From the NCBI RefSeq assembly GCF_021869535.1, contig NW_026262712.1, positions 48,280,884-48,344,883 of the forward strand: DNA of 64,000 nucleotides. The letters run 5' to 3'. Every line of letters begins with the position of its first letter. Positions within the stretch are counted from its first letter, which is position 1. Shown here in pieces: positions 36,105 to 46,790 of the stretch. Below the pieces are notes generated by a model. It made no database searches. It saw only the letters and a program-made list of their open reading frames with translations, and was not told where the DNA came from. Made by a program: the position numbers and the translations under genes. The stretch comes from Mytilus californianus. Its lineage: Eukaryota > Mollusca > Bivalvia > Mytilida > Mytilidae.

Positions 36105-36330
36105 AATAATCGTAACTATTCGCAACAACACGTTTACAAGACGTAACTTACACATAAAATCTTAGATGAATAGTAACATAACAGTAATTTGCTCGGAGTT
36201 ATCGTAACAACTCATAACAAATCGTACAGTTTTGCAGTAAATACAAATTAAAAAACACGTAATAATCCGCAATAAACCGTAAATATCTCGAAATAACACG
36301 TAATAACACTTAAATTGGTCGTAAAAGTCG
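36105..36330. repeat. CGTAA-rich region, right part (copy A)
   Basis: ATCGTAACTATTCGCAAC, TCGTAACAACTC, CACGTAATAA and GTCGTAAAAG continue the array begun at 33470-33640. It matches 52775-53000 in copy B. Confidence 0.75.
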
Positions 36331-37120
36331 AATCGTAAGGATTGATGAATTTGTGAGATCTGGAAGGACTCGTAAAAGAAATATGTGTATGTGAAGGGGC
36401 GTTAATATAGGGCTTGAGTTACATTATTCATTAAAGTAACAAAGCGACCTGTGTTTGCTAATACATTTTCAAATATTTACACAAAACTAACAGTAACATT
36501 TATGTGACGACACTTTTTTTTCTAATTCCCTCAATATTTAAATTACATGTATAATTAAGATCTTCTACTGAAACCATCAATCATAAGAAAATAACAATAA
36601 CCTATAATTTTTCTCGTTATATAAATCTTAAGTATTCAATTATTAAAATATCACTGGCACATGATACGAATCACTGCATGTAAAGCAAGTGGTTTTTTCA
36701 TTTTGTTTAGTGCATTTTGCATGTTTGTTTTCAGGAGCAGACCCCTATCGCACCAGTCAGCCATTTTTTCTTACTGTAAGGTGAACTTCATTTTCGTTTG
36801 TTGCATTCTGCTTTCGTTCTGCTTGAAATGTTCAATAAATAATAGAAAAAAAAATCCGACATCTCGAATACACAAATTCTCAAAACCACACAAAGATCTT
36901 TTTTTAATAACTTCTTAATCAAGTAGTTAAATAAAACATTATATAATATTACTGGCATATGTTGTTTTAAAACTTTCAAATTGATCCGAATAAATTGAAA
37001 ATATTTCTTCAAGCAAACACATGCTGGTATTATGTATTCATATATTATCCGCAACCATTGACAATCTCAATAAAAGGTTTACATAATTCAAAGTGTATAC
37101 CTCATAGTCCTACTTGTTAT

Positions 37121-37125
<5 letters not shown>

Positions 37126-37180
<55 letters not shown>
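37126..37180. repeat. (AT)n microsatellite
   Basis: About 27 AT dinucleotides. The same position in copy B (about 54220-54232) has only a few, so the tract expanded in copy A. Confidence 0.97.
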
Positions 37181-37183
<3 letters not shown>

Positions 37184-38165
37184 ACTACTCTAAATATCAG
37201 CATATATATGTATTTATATACATAAAACAGCAACCCCAACGTCCCATGATAGGAAAACAAAAACCGTAACGATTTAGCTCAAGACAATCATTGACAAGAT
37301 TCCTAATCTTAGACAGGAGCATGAATATGCCAGCTGGTTAAACAAGTGTAAATTGTACATGATCAGGTACTTTTTTTTTAAGAAAGCCTAGTATTACAAT
37401 GCCATGTTTAACTCTAGAGTAAGTAGACACTTAAAATTAGTCTTCTTTAGAAACGACATACACAGTCTGACCCAAAACATGATTAATGTGTAGTGCGTTT
37501 CTTTAGAGCAATATATGCAACAACAAAAATATTTCAACGGCATTGTATCGATAATATGTTTACTTTGGCCAATTATTTTGGCATATTTCATCAAAACTAT
37601 AGATAACTTTATCGGCTTTAGCTCAAAATATGGACAATTGGTTTAAGGGTGTCTTCAATTAAATTTAACGGCTTCAGTCTTACTCATTTTTATCTTTTTT
37701 TTAAATCACTACTTTTCCTTAAAATTCATGACCCAAACTTATGTGCAGTTTTATTTCATTCCCATACTTGCCGTTTTATGTGTAAAAAATGAAGAGATAA
37801 ATTGGGAAGGTGTATGAAAAAACAATTATTCGTTATATTGTAATTAACAACGATGTGGGCAATGGGGGACAACTCTGAAATAGAACGAAGAAATGTTTTA
37901 TCGTCCTCGCAATTGAAGCATTTGTAGATCTATAATCTTTTTTATATATGATCGTTTGGATGGGGTCTACAGAATAAGGATAAACGACAGTAAAAAATAC
38001 TGAATTAAAGATAAAAATGAGCAAAAAAATAAAGAATAGAGAATAATGGGATGCAAAAGTATAATGAATAATTGTGGAATATGAAAGAATAAGTTAATAT
38101 AATATTGATTACAGAACAAAACCATTGCATGCACATGCAAGAAATCATGTAATTACAGAAATATT

Positions 38166-38200
38166 TAACAGTATAAGGAGTTCAGTATTTTTGTGATTTT
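38166..38200 (+). mobile_element. Extreme 3' end of RT-family tail R2
   Basis: AAGGAGTTCAGTATTTTTGT and GATTTTACTTTTTT are the terminal bases of R2 (compare 12628-12660). Copy B lacks this segment at the matching point (55155-55175), so only about 30 bp of tail was added in copy A. Confidence 0.6.
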
Positions 38201-38718
38201 ACTTTTTTTCATGAGAATTTTACAGAATAAGCCTTATGTTTATTTATTTTTTGAATCCCCAAAAAGTACAGAAATGAAGAACCCTCATCCAGACCCTCAT
38301 TTATATGTATTTCAAGTCAAAATTTAATTTAAATTATAACTTAAAATAATATCCAAGAATTAATAAATCGTTTGCTTTGTTGTCAATACCGATATTCAAA
38401 AAAATCTACATGTAGTTAAATCTGACAACTCATTTAATTCTTTCATTTAAAAAAAATATGTTTGCATATACTGGTTGTGAAATATATTCACGCATCTATA
38501 AGTGCAAATGGTTTTACCCAAAGCTATCTTATTTTCAATTGAGGATATTAGGTCAATTGTACAGAATTTTTGATGATCTACTTCAACGTTCTGGTGTAAT
38601 AGTGTTGAAGGGTTTAATGTAAACTTACCGGAAATGAGTCCTCAAATTGACTGGTATTGCATCTATTTCCTTGACGAAAATAAAAATATGTACACATAAA
38701 TGTAAGGACACTTTAAAA

Positions 38719-38803
38719 ATGGACAATATTTTTTCCAACGCTGTTATTTATATGTTTCATGTTAGCACAATTGTACTAAACGTGGTATTAATCAATTCAG
38801 AAG
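38719..38803 (+). CDS. Signal-peptide exon (copy A), lectin-like receptor gene
   Basis: This 85-bp first coding exon encodes 28 residues plus one base (intron phase 1). The peptide is MDNIFSNAVIYMF followed by a hydrophobic HVSTIVLNVVLI core and NSE, a typical signal peptide. A consensus donor GTAAGTG follows immediately. It matches the copy B exon (56123-56207) in length, start, phase and donor. Differences are synonymous or keep hydrophobicity (for example V/I, V/L), which argues for coding constraint. An in-frame stop just upstream fixes the ATG. I found no matching exon 2 before copy B begins. It is therefore either a truncated paralogue or an alternative first exon that could splice in phase to 63081. 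Coding status is inferred without transcript evidence. Confidence 0.65.
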
Positions 38804-39324
38804 GTAAGTGAACATGTACCTTTTTGTTGTCAAGCTGCTTATATCATTTTATTATGCGTATGGATAGATTTACCTTATCAATCTCGTGTATATTCTTACT
38901 TTCGTATATGAGATCCTTGTCGTTTTAAAGAAAGTTAAAATATTACAATTATTTATATGATTTGGTTAGTGAAGTAAAGATAATAACTGTTAAAGAGTAT
39001 ACAAACATGGACGTAGATGCTAAATAAGTTTACTTATCAAGATATCAGCGCCAAAATGAATATCTACTCAAAATGAAATCCAATTCACACCATTATTTAG
39101 ACTTTAAAACCTCATATTTTAAAATAGTTATATTCAATAGCAAACATGTATTCACAAGCATATTTAAAAATTGATCCATATCCTGTGTAAGCCATCCTTG
39201 TATCCACGTATTATGTCGAATTATTACAAAAGGAAGTAAAATCTGAAACAAAATGTTGTCCACATTCATTTTGACACCATTTATCCAACTAGCTACCTTA
39301 TAAAATCACCTGTGTTCAAGTGAG

Positions 39325-39425
39325 CTAATACGATATATATGGGGTGGGTTAATTCACATATGGGGCGATAGCGAGCAAACCTCAAGTCCTATATGAATTT
39401 ACTGTTCCCGTATATATCGCATTAG
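39325..39425. repeat. Fold-back element
   Basis: CTAATACGATATATATGGGG and AATTCACATAT pair with ATATGAATT and CCCGTATATATCGCATTAG. The loop contains GCGATAGCGAGC. The total length is about 100 bp. Confidence 0.9.
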
Positions 39426-39984
39426 ATTGGGTTGAGGACCCACATCCTCACCTCTTATGGAGCTATATATTTATGCATAGACTTGTTACAAGTCTCACTC
39501 TGAACGTTTTGGTGCCCTACCCTGTTTTAAAATCATGGATCCGCATCTGTCATGTACATATATGCATGGTGTATGTGTGCCTTCTCCTATAAAATATTAA
39601 ACGGTTGCATTTTGATATGAATAAATTATGATTTTGTCGTTGCTTGCAGAAATAAGGGAGAAGTTCAAAGTTAACTTTTCCTAATTTTGTAGTTTGAATA
39701 GTTTCAGATCACACAAATATTTACCAAAGCCAGATTTACATATTCACCCGAGAAGGTTTTCTTTTACTTTTTAAATACAAAACTCCGTTTTACTATGCAC
39801 GATTTTAAGGAATTGTAATTCCTTGATGATGTCAATAGCATATGTTCAAGTGTTACAATGTTTTGATTTAAAACAAAATAGTTTATTAAAAATACGTTTG
39901 CATATTGCTACATGTATATAATGTTGGATTAAAATGACTAAGTTATTCCTTTAGAACATAAATTATATATAACATATATACCAG

Positions 39985-41020
39985 ATAAACTTAATTTTCT
40001 TTTCCGGTCAATCAACTTGAATCAACATGCATGATCAAGGAAGTAAATGTCTGTTTCCTATATGAGTAACGATAAAAATCTTACTAACAATACAAAAATA
40101 TATATTTTTTCAACCTAAAGATAAAATCATATAAAGAACACAAGTCAGTGTAGCTAAACTATGCGTTCTCTTTACCTGTTAAACAATTTGAAAAAAAACC
40201 AAATTACTGCTTGTTATATCATGGGTTGAGTTAACAATTTTACTATTTACTCCAGTGATGTAAATAAAAAAATATTAATTTTCTCTATCGGTCAGTTTTC
40301 ATAAATCAGAGAATTTCAACTTGCTATATTACTGATCACTATTTCTTAAGAAAATTAAAGGAGACGTTGCATTCAATTTATTACACAAATCATAAAAATA
40401 TATTTGTACTATTTTCTTCACCGGTCAATCAAATTATCTAAAATAAGCAAATTTCAGCTTGATGTAAATGAGTCATGAATATTTCAGTATTATATCTGTA
40501 TACGAGTTACAACAAAAATGTTACTATTTTTGAAACATAAGAGGACAAATTATATAGAAAACATTTCTCATAGGTAGCAAGATAGTTCATTTTCTTTGTC
40601 CATACTGTCAGTGAATCAAATTTGAAAAAATAAGCAAATGTCAGTTTTCAATATGAGTTACACTAAACAATTTACTATTTCTTCAGTACAGGTTTATTAT
40701 TATGTACAATAAATTATAGTGCTAACTGTCGATCGTCCAATATACACAGTAAAATCTTTTTTTAAAATGGGTAGTAAATGAGTAAGTGCCGATCTGCCGT
40801 CATATTAGACCATAAGACAGATACTATACTTTTTTACTCTTTTGTGCGTATGATTTTTTTCATTGCATCGGAACTATTTGTCCCTCATCCATCTTGAGCC
40901 TTAAATCATGTAGAACACACCATTCATATGTAATCTATTTCAATAGAATCAGCAGTTTTCAGCTTGCTGTATGAATTACAACAAAACGTTCACAATTTTT
41001 ATATATTCAAATTAGTGTTA
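39985..41020. repeat. Diverged tandem repeat, ~140-155-bp period
   Basis: A recurring order CATTTTCTTT..GGTCAATCAA..AAGCAAATTTCAGCTTG..TATGAGTTACAACAAAA..TTTACTATTT can be followed about six times. GAGTTAC-type landmarks lie at 40074, 40228, 40504, 40655 and 40973. These are multiples of about 138-159 bp, with two positions too degraded to place. Copies are strongly diverged, so the array is old. Confidence 0.65.
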
Positions 41021-41029
41021 ACGTTACAG

Positions 41030-42045
41030 TTCAGTTTTGGATCCTCATCGCTGTCCGCGTACAAGTCCTGTCGATTTCATTCAAAAATAAATCAACGGTT
41101 AGAAATTAAAAAAAAAAACTTTTAATCGTAAATGTTTAATTGCATGATAAATATTCCTACGCTGCAGGAAAATATTAACAAGAGAAAATCTCGGCGAGCC
41201 TAACTTTTCTGTTTCTAAAGCTCGTACAAATAAATCATCAGGCATTTGCTATAATGTGCGAATATTGTACATGAACGTTTGTAAATCGGGCACATAACTG
41301 TTTCTCCTGCGACAGAACATCACACCCAACCTTATTTTAAAAATACTTATGAAAAGTTAGTGAAATAAGGAAAAGATTAACAAATAAAGATGTCAATTGT
41401 TCGCGAACAATTGAAAGGGGTTTCCTTTTAATTTAGTAAAATGTACAGTCTCGTACAGACTCAGATAATTTTGAAAAACGTTAAACAATTAATAAAACCA
41501 TAAAAAAGGTAACCAACTAAATTTCATTATCAAGGACGTGACCTTAACGCTGACCATATAATATATTTCAAGGTCATTGGTCGCCGAGTGCATATTAAAA
41601 GACCTCCTAGGTCTAAGACATTTAGTATAAGAGTGATATCATGTCTTTTCATAAACCTTCAATTTTACTTATGTCTCTTACTATAAGCTAGGGTAAAATC
41701 TAAAATCTATAAAAATCGAAAGGGAGCTTACGTCAATAGATCAAAACAATTAACCAAAGGTTTATGAAATTTTTTTGATTAATGTATTTTAATCACATTG
41801 ATAAAATTCAAAGACTATCGAAGACACTATATGGTTTACTTGAATTCAAAAATTGGAAATAAGTGCCTGCTAAAATTCAGGATTGTCGGAGTAAAACTGA
41901 CTAACTTCTAGACTATCAGTTAATAGACTATAGAAAAGGAATTTTATTTTTGCTTTTCTTTTTCAGCTTTTTTTTTGTTAGCTATCTCATTAATATCCAC
42001 TGAACTAAGCCAATTTAAATTTTCCAAAATTGTTTGTCTATTCTC
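41030..42045. other. Unrecognised AT-rich stretch
   Basis: No gene or repeat is recognised. Confidence 0.5.
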
Positions 42046-42049
42046 TCTA

Positions 42050-42235
42050 ATTAATTAACATTACAAAGATAAGACAAAGAGAAACTGACAATGCCAAGGC
42101 AAAAAACAAGATACAGAAAAGAAAATCAAAACTCTTTATTAAAAAACTTAAGACTAAGCAACACCAACACCACCAAAAAACTGGGGGTGAGTGCATGTGC
42201 TCAGTGAGAGTAAGCAGATCCTGCTCCACTATATT
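42050..42235 (-). mobile_element. RT-family 3' untranslated fragment
   Basis: AAACTGACAATGCCAAGGC, ACACCACCAAAAAACTGGGG and GTAAGCAGATCCTGCTCCAC match the minus-strand 3' region of RT copies a, b and c (for example 17651-17822). The coding part is absent. The short minus-strand frame here is not a gene. Confidence 0.75.
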
Positions 42236-42239
42236 TATG

Positions 42240-43530
42240 CTTTAAAAGCTGAACATCATAGAGAACTAAACTTTACATTTGTTTTGAATACTTGATTAAG
42301 ATGTTGTCATATATAGCATAGACACCTCTTATTTTTAAGGACCATGTGTCTATTGTGTGAGCGTATGTGTTTGTACATGCGAAAGATTGATTTGACTTTA
42401 AAATCAAAGAGGTATTGCCATATCCCTGAATTTATTGCACTATACAATGCAATAGGGCCATTTCAAAAGGTACGTTAATTAACATGAGTAATGTTAGATT
42501 CACAGCTCCATATGTACATTTTGAGAATCTTACAAAACTGTAAATTCAGCCGTTATTGCGAGTTTTTTTATGTGAATAATGCGACTGGGAGTTGTATCGC
42601 ATTATTATATCTGATACATATATCTAAATGCAGATTTTCCTGAAATTACAATTATATAAATTATCTCGCATCTTTGTCCATTTTTTTTTAAATTTTCAAT
42701 AATAAATGCATGCAATAATTTCTCAAATTTACAGTATTCCGGCTTTTAGATTCTAAACAATTGCCCAAATTATAAATGTCAGGCTTTTAAATCTTGTTGA
42801 TTTGTTTTACATTTGTCATTTTGATGCCTTTTATAGCTTTCTAGATAGTATGGATTTTGCTCATTGTTGGTGGTCTTAAGGTTATCTATAGCTAATTTGT
42901 ACATCATTTTGTCTCTGGTGGGGATAGGCCTACTGCAGATGGCCAAAACAGGAAGTTTGCCAGAATTTGACGAATTATGAATACTTATCCTAAAATTTAT
43001 AGAAAGATATTGAATTTCATAACCATAATAACCATGATAACCAAAACCAAAATATGTTGGATTTAAAGATATTAATTATTTGTTACATGTTATTTTATTT
43101 TGATTAGTGACGTCCTGGTGATCTGAGACAATTTGTAAACAAGACCTCTCGACCTACAGGGGTTACCTAGTGGAGTTCTAAGACTATTCATCTTTCCGAC
43201 TTTCGGATCATTTGTTGATTTTTCATGAATATGTGCCATTCCAATATAAAATGTGTATTAAAAAAACTTTACGCTAGAAAAGCGCGGGATAGTTACTCAT
43301 TTGGGGATCTTTTCCAATTTGGTGGTTTTCCCCACCATCTTTGTCCTGCGGAAGAAACTATTTTGGCACATTGACAAAAAGGTCACGTCTGTGGTTGATT
43401 ACAGTGACATGTTAGTGTGTGAGCATACCAGAATTTGAATTTTCTGGGTCTTCTTTTTTTTTTTAATTTTCCATTTTTTGGGTACTCAATACTGACGTCG
43501 CGTGCTGTTGTTGTTACAGTATTCTACTGT
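42240..43530. other. Mostly unrecognised; degraded R1 fragment at 42845-42930
   Basis: TAGTATGGATTTTGCTCATT and GTACATCATTTTGTCTCTGG at 42845-42930 resemble minus-strand R1. A small hairpin (AATAATGCGA..TCGCATTATT) lies at about 42574-42606. The rest shows no gene. Confidence 0.45.
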
Positions 43531-43531
43531 G

Positions 43532-43623
43532 CAGTTTAATTTTTATAAGTGCGATCGGGGAATGCAGGGGAAGGAAACAGTTTAATTTTTAAAAGTGCGA
43601 TCGAGGAATGCAGGGGAAGGAAA
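43532..43623. repeat. 46-bp tandem duplication
   Basis: CAGTTTAATTTTTATAAGTG starts at 43532 and again, with one change in the first 20 bases, at 43578. Both copies end AATGCAGGGGAAGGAAA. There are only two differences in 46 bp. Confidence 0.95.
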
Positions 43624-43664
43624 CTTAAAATATATGTTAACGCATACAAAAATATATAATTTGT

Positions 43665-43870
43665 AAGGGAGCAACCATTTAACTTCAAGAAGGGAGGTCT
43701 GAGTCAGACATTTTTTTTTCGCGCAAAGCACAAACCTTTTTGTTTTTTTAGTTTTTCGGCGCTATCAATCAAATTATCAAATTATTTTTTTCAAAATCTA
43801 ACACTATAAGGTAAGGGGAAAATCTGGATTCAGAATATTTTTTTTGTCATCTGCTTCACCACAATACTTT
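43665..43870 (+). repeat. Dispersed repeat R3, plus-strand copy
   Basis: GGGAGCAACCATTTAACTTC, GAGTCAGACATTTTTTTTTC and the GCGCTATCAATCAAATTATC segment match the reverse complement of 25640-25855. This copy lacks the long G run. Confidence 0.7.
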
Positions 43871-44830
43871 TTATCTTTTAACTTTTTGCATGTATTGTAT
43901 GTTTCTTGTGTACATGTAATTTGCATTTTAACCCTTCAGGGTTTTACTTTCTGCAGTATAATAGTTATAACTTTATTAATTACTATTCTTCACTGATAAT
44001 CATGTACACTATAAAACTAGCTACATTGTACATTGTACGTATACTACCAAGTAACGTTAATCCCTCTTCTTGTTTCCTACTATTCCTCTCTCTCTTTAGT
44101 TCCTATCATTACATCTTAATTTCCACTGTTCAAGACTTTCCTTACACGTTCTAAGTTCAACCATTAATTTTTAACCTTGATGTGTGTTCTTGGTCACTTG
44201 ATGATAATTGGTGAATATCTCAGTTTACGACTTACGGTTTCTGAGTGTTAGTGGCAACCCGACATCGGTTAATTTCCAAAGGGACATAATCCTACCAAGA
44301 ATATTTTTTGGTACAAACGTAACGAAGTACTAGGGTCAATTCGTGAACAAATTCCACTCGTCGGTTTTTGCTTACCTACATGTATATAGTTACGGTTATT
44401 GTGTTTTATCCACTTTCAAGCTTTTTCGGTTTGGGAATATACATTGTAACTCTGTATAGACAAAATTTTACGACTCACAGGGGGAGCTCCGAAAAGGTAT
44501 TTATGACACGGATGCAAAGTCTTAACCTGATTTCCTTGTCTTACGGTTACGCAAGTAAATTTTGTCAGTGTTTGACAGAAAAAGAAGAATAATCTTTATT
44601 CTTGATTATGATGGTTTTCATCTTTCAAGGAAAGGTAGAAAGGTAGAAATATCCCGTCAGGTAATTTGAAACATGCACTCACAGTCAATTTAGTAGTGTC
44701 AGATTACAGAAATTTAACAAACCGTGGTGGATTGCATCTGAAACCTATAGTCATGGACATTCGTATAATAATAATTTGTTTAACCAAATGTACACTTGCA
44801 GTCTATTTTTTATTTGGCTTGGGCTAGATT
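43871..44830. other. Unrecognised stretch
   Basis: No gene is supported. A frame at 44368-44592 has a hydrophobic N-terminal half and a polar tail but no recognised family or clear splice context. Confidence 0.45.
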
Positions 44831-45770
44831 ATATATATAACGGTGCTTTGCTTTTGCGCCAATTGGCATTTCATTTGCGCTAAAACAAGACATTTCATTT
44901 GCGCCAATAATACAGATAAATACACGTAAAAAGTATACAAATAGTAAGAGGCATTTTTAATAATAACTTTTAAACACAGTTTTTGATTGAATAATACAAC
45001 ATATTCCTCCGAAATCAGTCATCATAACCATAATGAAATCACTATACACTGATACGTTCTTAATGAGAATCTTTTCATAATAATACTAGAACACAATTCT
45101 GTTTTAAGTTAACGAGATCATAAAACCTAAAAGAAAGCACTATACACTGGAGTTAAACCAAAAATTTGTTCTGACACAAGACTTGTAAGCAACGGCTCGG
45201 ATGTACTCCTGTAAATTGGATAACCGATATGTGTGGTCATAAAAAAAATATTTCCTTTATACAAAAATAAGGAGATGTGTTATGGTTGCCAATGAGACAA
45301 CTATTCACCAAAGTTCAAATGAAGTGGATGTAAGCAATTATAGGCAACCGTACGGCCTTCAAAAATGAAAAAACCCATACCGTATAATCGGCTAGAAACA
45401 GCCCCGACATGAAAAATATGAAACAATCCAATTGAAAAATCTAACGGCCTGTTTGTCTCGGAATTGACCATGTCCATCTTGACACCTAGCTTAAACATGT
45501 GAACACTATATAGTTTTAAACCTAAGTGACTCTCAGTTTTATATATGAAATTCGTATGAACTAACTTGGATACCCAGGGGGAATACTGTAAAAAAAAATC
45601 TTATTCACGATGCAACAATGAAAATTTTAACTTTTTCGTTATATGTTACCTGTAAAATGGCGCAATGTTGTTTTTATTTTTTTTGCGCAAATTAAATATA
45701 ACTTTGTGTCGAAAATGAAATATTGGATTTTGTAAAAATTGGTGAAAATGCCATGCGCCCATATATACGA
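44831..45770. mobile_element. Probable TIR element with GCGCCAA motif arrays and nested R1
   Basis: The left end has TTTTGCGCCAATTGGCATTT, CATTTGCGCTAAAA and CATTTCATTTGCGCCAAT within 70 bp. The right end has ATGGCGCAA, TTTTGCGCAAAT and GGTGAAAATGCCATGCGCCC in inverted sense. The outer 33 bp of each end align imperfectly as inverted repeats (TATATAT..GC..CCAATT). No clear target duplication or transposase is seen. R1 is nested at 45271-45490. Confidence 0.55.
45271..45490 (+). repeat. Dispersed repeat R1, partial copy
   Basis: GGAGATGTGTTATGGTTGCC, AATGAGACAACTATTCACC, CAACCGTACGGCCTTCAA and AACCCATACCGTATAATCGG, then CTAACGGCC, follow the R1 order (compare 6131-6500). The copy ends at a CATCTTGACACC segment without the C tract. 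Confidence 0.8.
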
Positions 45771-45947
45771 TGTTTTTAGAAAAACGAAGGTAATTCTGCT
45801 GGGCATTATTCAAATTACCGGCTTTTTTTCACTTCTCGGAAATTTAAAAGAATCTGCTGATTACTGTTTTTTAACACAGTAGGAGTGGTCATTGTTACAA
45901 TTTATTATTTATGTTTATAATTATATAAGTGAAATGCAAAGATTTGT

Positions 45948-46790
45948 TATATTTTATGCTCGGTTGTATGAGATTGACATACTAAGGATGATTAGCAGTA
46001 TTACATTATTGATGCTTGGTGTATATTTTGACAAATTGCAGATGATAGAAGTTAAGACTGTACGTGCGTAAATGTATTCTGTATTTTAAAAAAATAGATA
46101 TTTTGTACTTAAGTTTAGGCAGTATAGGTCAATATCGCAAAAGGAAATGTTTGGGCTTACACAGATTTTACAAATACCAGCGCTGTCAAATATCATATTA
46201 TAGTCAAAGATTGCAGTACAGTAACTACACAGTAAAATATTGGAATGTTAACATATGAACACTTGAATGAACCTATTTTCATCTGCAAAGGAGAGAATGA
46301 TGTTTCATTTTGGGAAATAAGCTAATAAGAATAAGTCTCGTAAAGGCTATCTAATGCTAATTTGATAGTTAAGATTTAAAGACATTGACGTTTAATCACT
46401 GTTCATTTGAAATTAAACTTGATTTGTTGTCCACTGTTGAGTGTACCGTGACATCAATTCTCTATATTGTAAAATACATCTGGTGAATAACTATATTTCC
46501 GTGACATGCAATATACTATTTTAATGAGTTTTTTGTGGAATGAAATCACATTTTACTACTTGTTCTAGTGACATTATGACACCAACGCCTACTGTATAGA
46601 TTATACAATGAATGGAAATGTTTACACTACTTGAAAGTGAACCTATCTAAATTATGCACATATAAACGATACTTGTGTGTCCAGTTATGATCCCAGTAAC
46701 TACAAGTAATCAAATAATGTCGCATAATTCTAGATTTTACTTTTACAATTGTATGCACTATTAACCTAAATTTAGGACAGCCTTAGCAAT
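45948..46790. repeat. Duplicated block (copy 2), pair of 16845-18400
   Basis: It aligns with 16845-17643 and 18260-18400. It carries the uninterrupted CTATCTAAATTATG site (46643-46656), where the other copy has RT insertion b. The match ends at GTATGCACT near 46758, close to where RT element g begins. Confidence 0.9.

Larger units (their letters stand above)
33722..36107. other. 2.39-kb block unique to copy A
   Basis: Copy B reads AGAACTGGTAAATATTCGTA (about 52757-52778) with no interruption. Copy A has the same flanks separated by about 2386 bp. The block contains a fold-back (35586-35723), a GC-richer repeat (34440-34810) and otherwise AT-rich DNA. I see no terminal inverted repeat, LTR or transposase, so the type of insertion is unresolved. 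Target duplication is not clear (GGTAAAT on the left, GGTATAAT on the right). Confidence 0.75.
29533..39260. repeat. Segmental duplication, copy A
   Basis: This block aligns in order and orientation with 48378-58930. Landmarks (A/B) are TCGTATGACGTTGAACG at 29533/48378, GCTGTGTAACGTATTTCCCC at 30678/49509, GTAAATGAGACA near 32765/51565, the CGTAA-rich block 33480/52540, the 85-bp exon 38719/56123 and GTAAGCCATCCTTGTATCC 39187/58851. By eye roughly nine bases in ten agree in aligned parts. A-specific sequence lies at about 29885-30147, 33722-36107, 37126-37180 and 38285-38578. Outside exon 1 I see no protein-coding constraint. Confidence 0.93.

Noticed and set aside
37126-37225. Reading frame with IYIYIY repeats (36995-37225)
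   Set aside because: It is a translation of the (AT)n microsatellite.
44368-44592. Frame with a possible transmembrane segment and polar tail
   Set aside because: No splice context, homologous copy or recognised family; length is within chance for this window.
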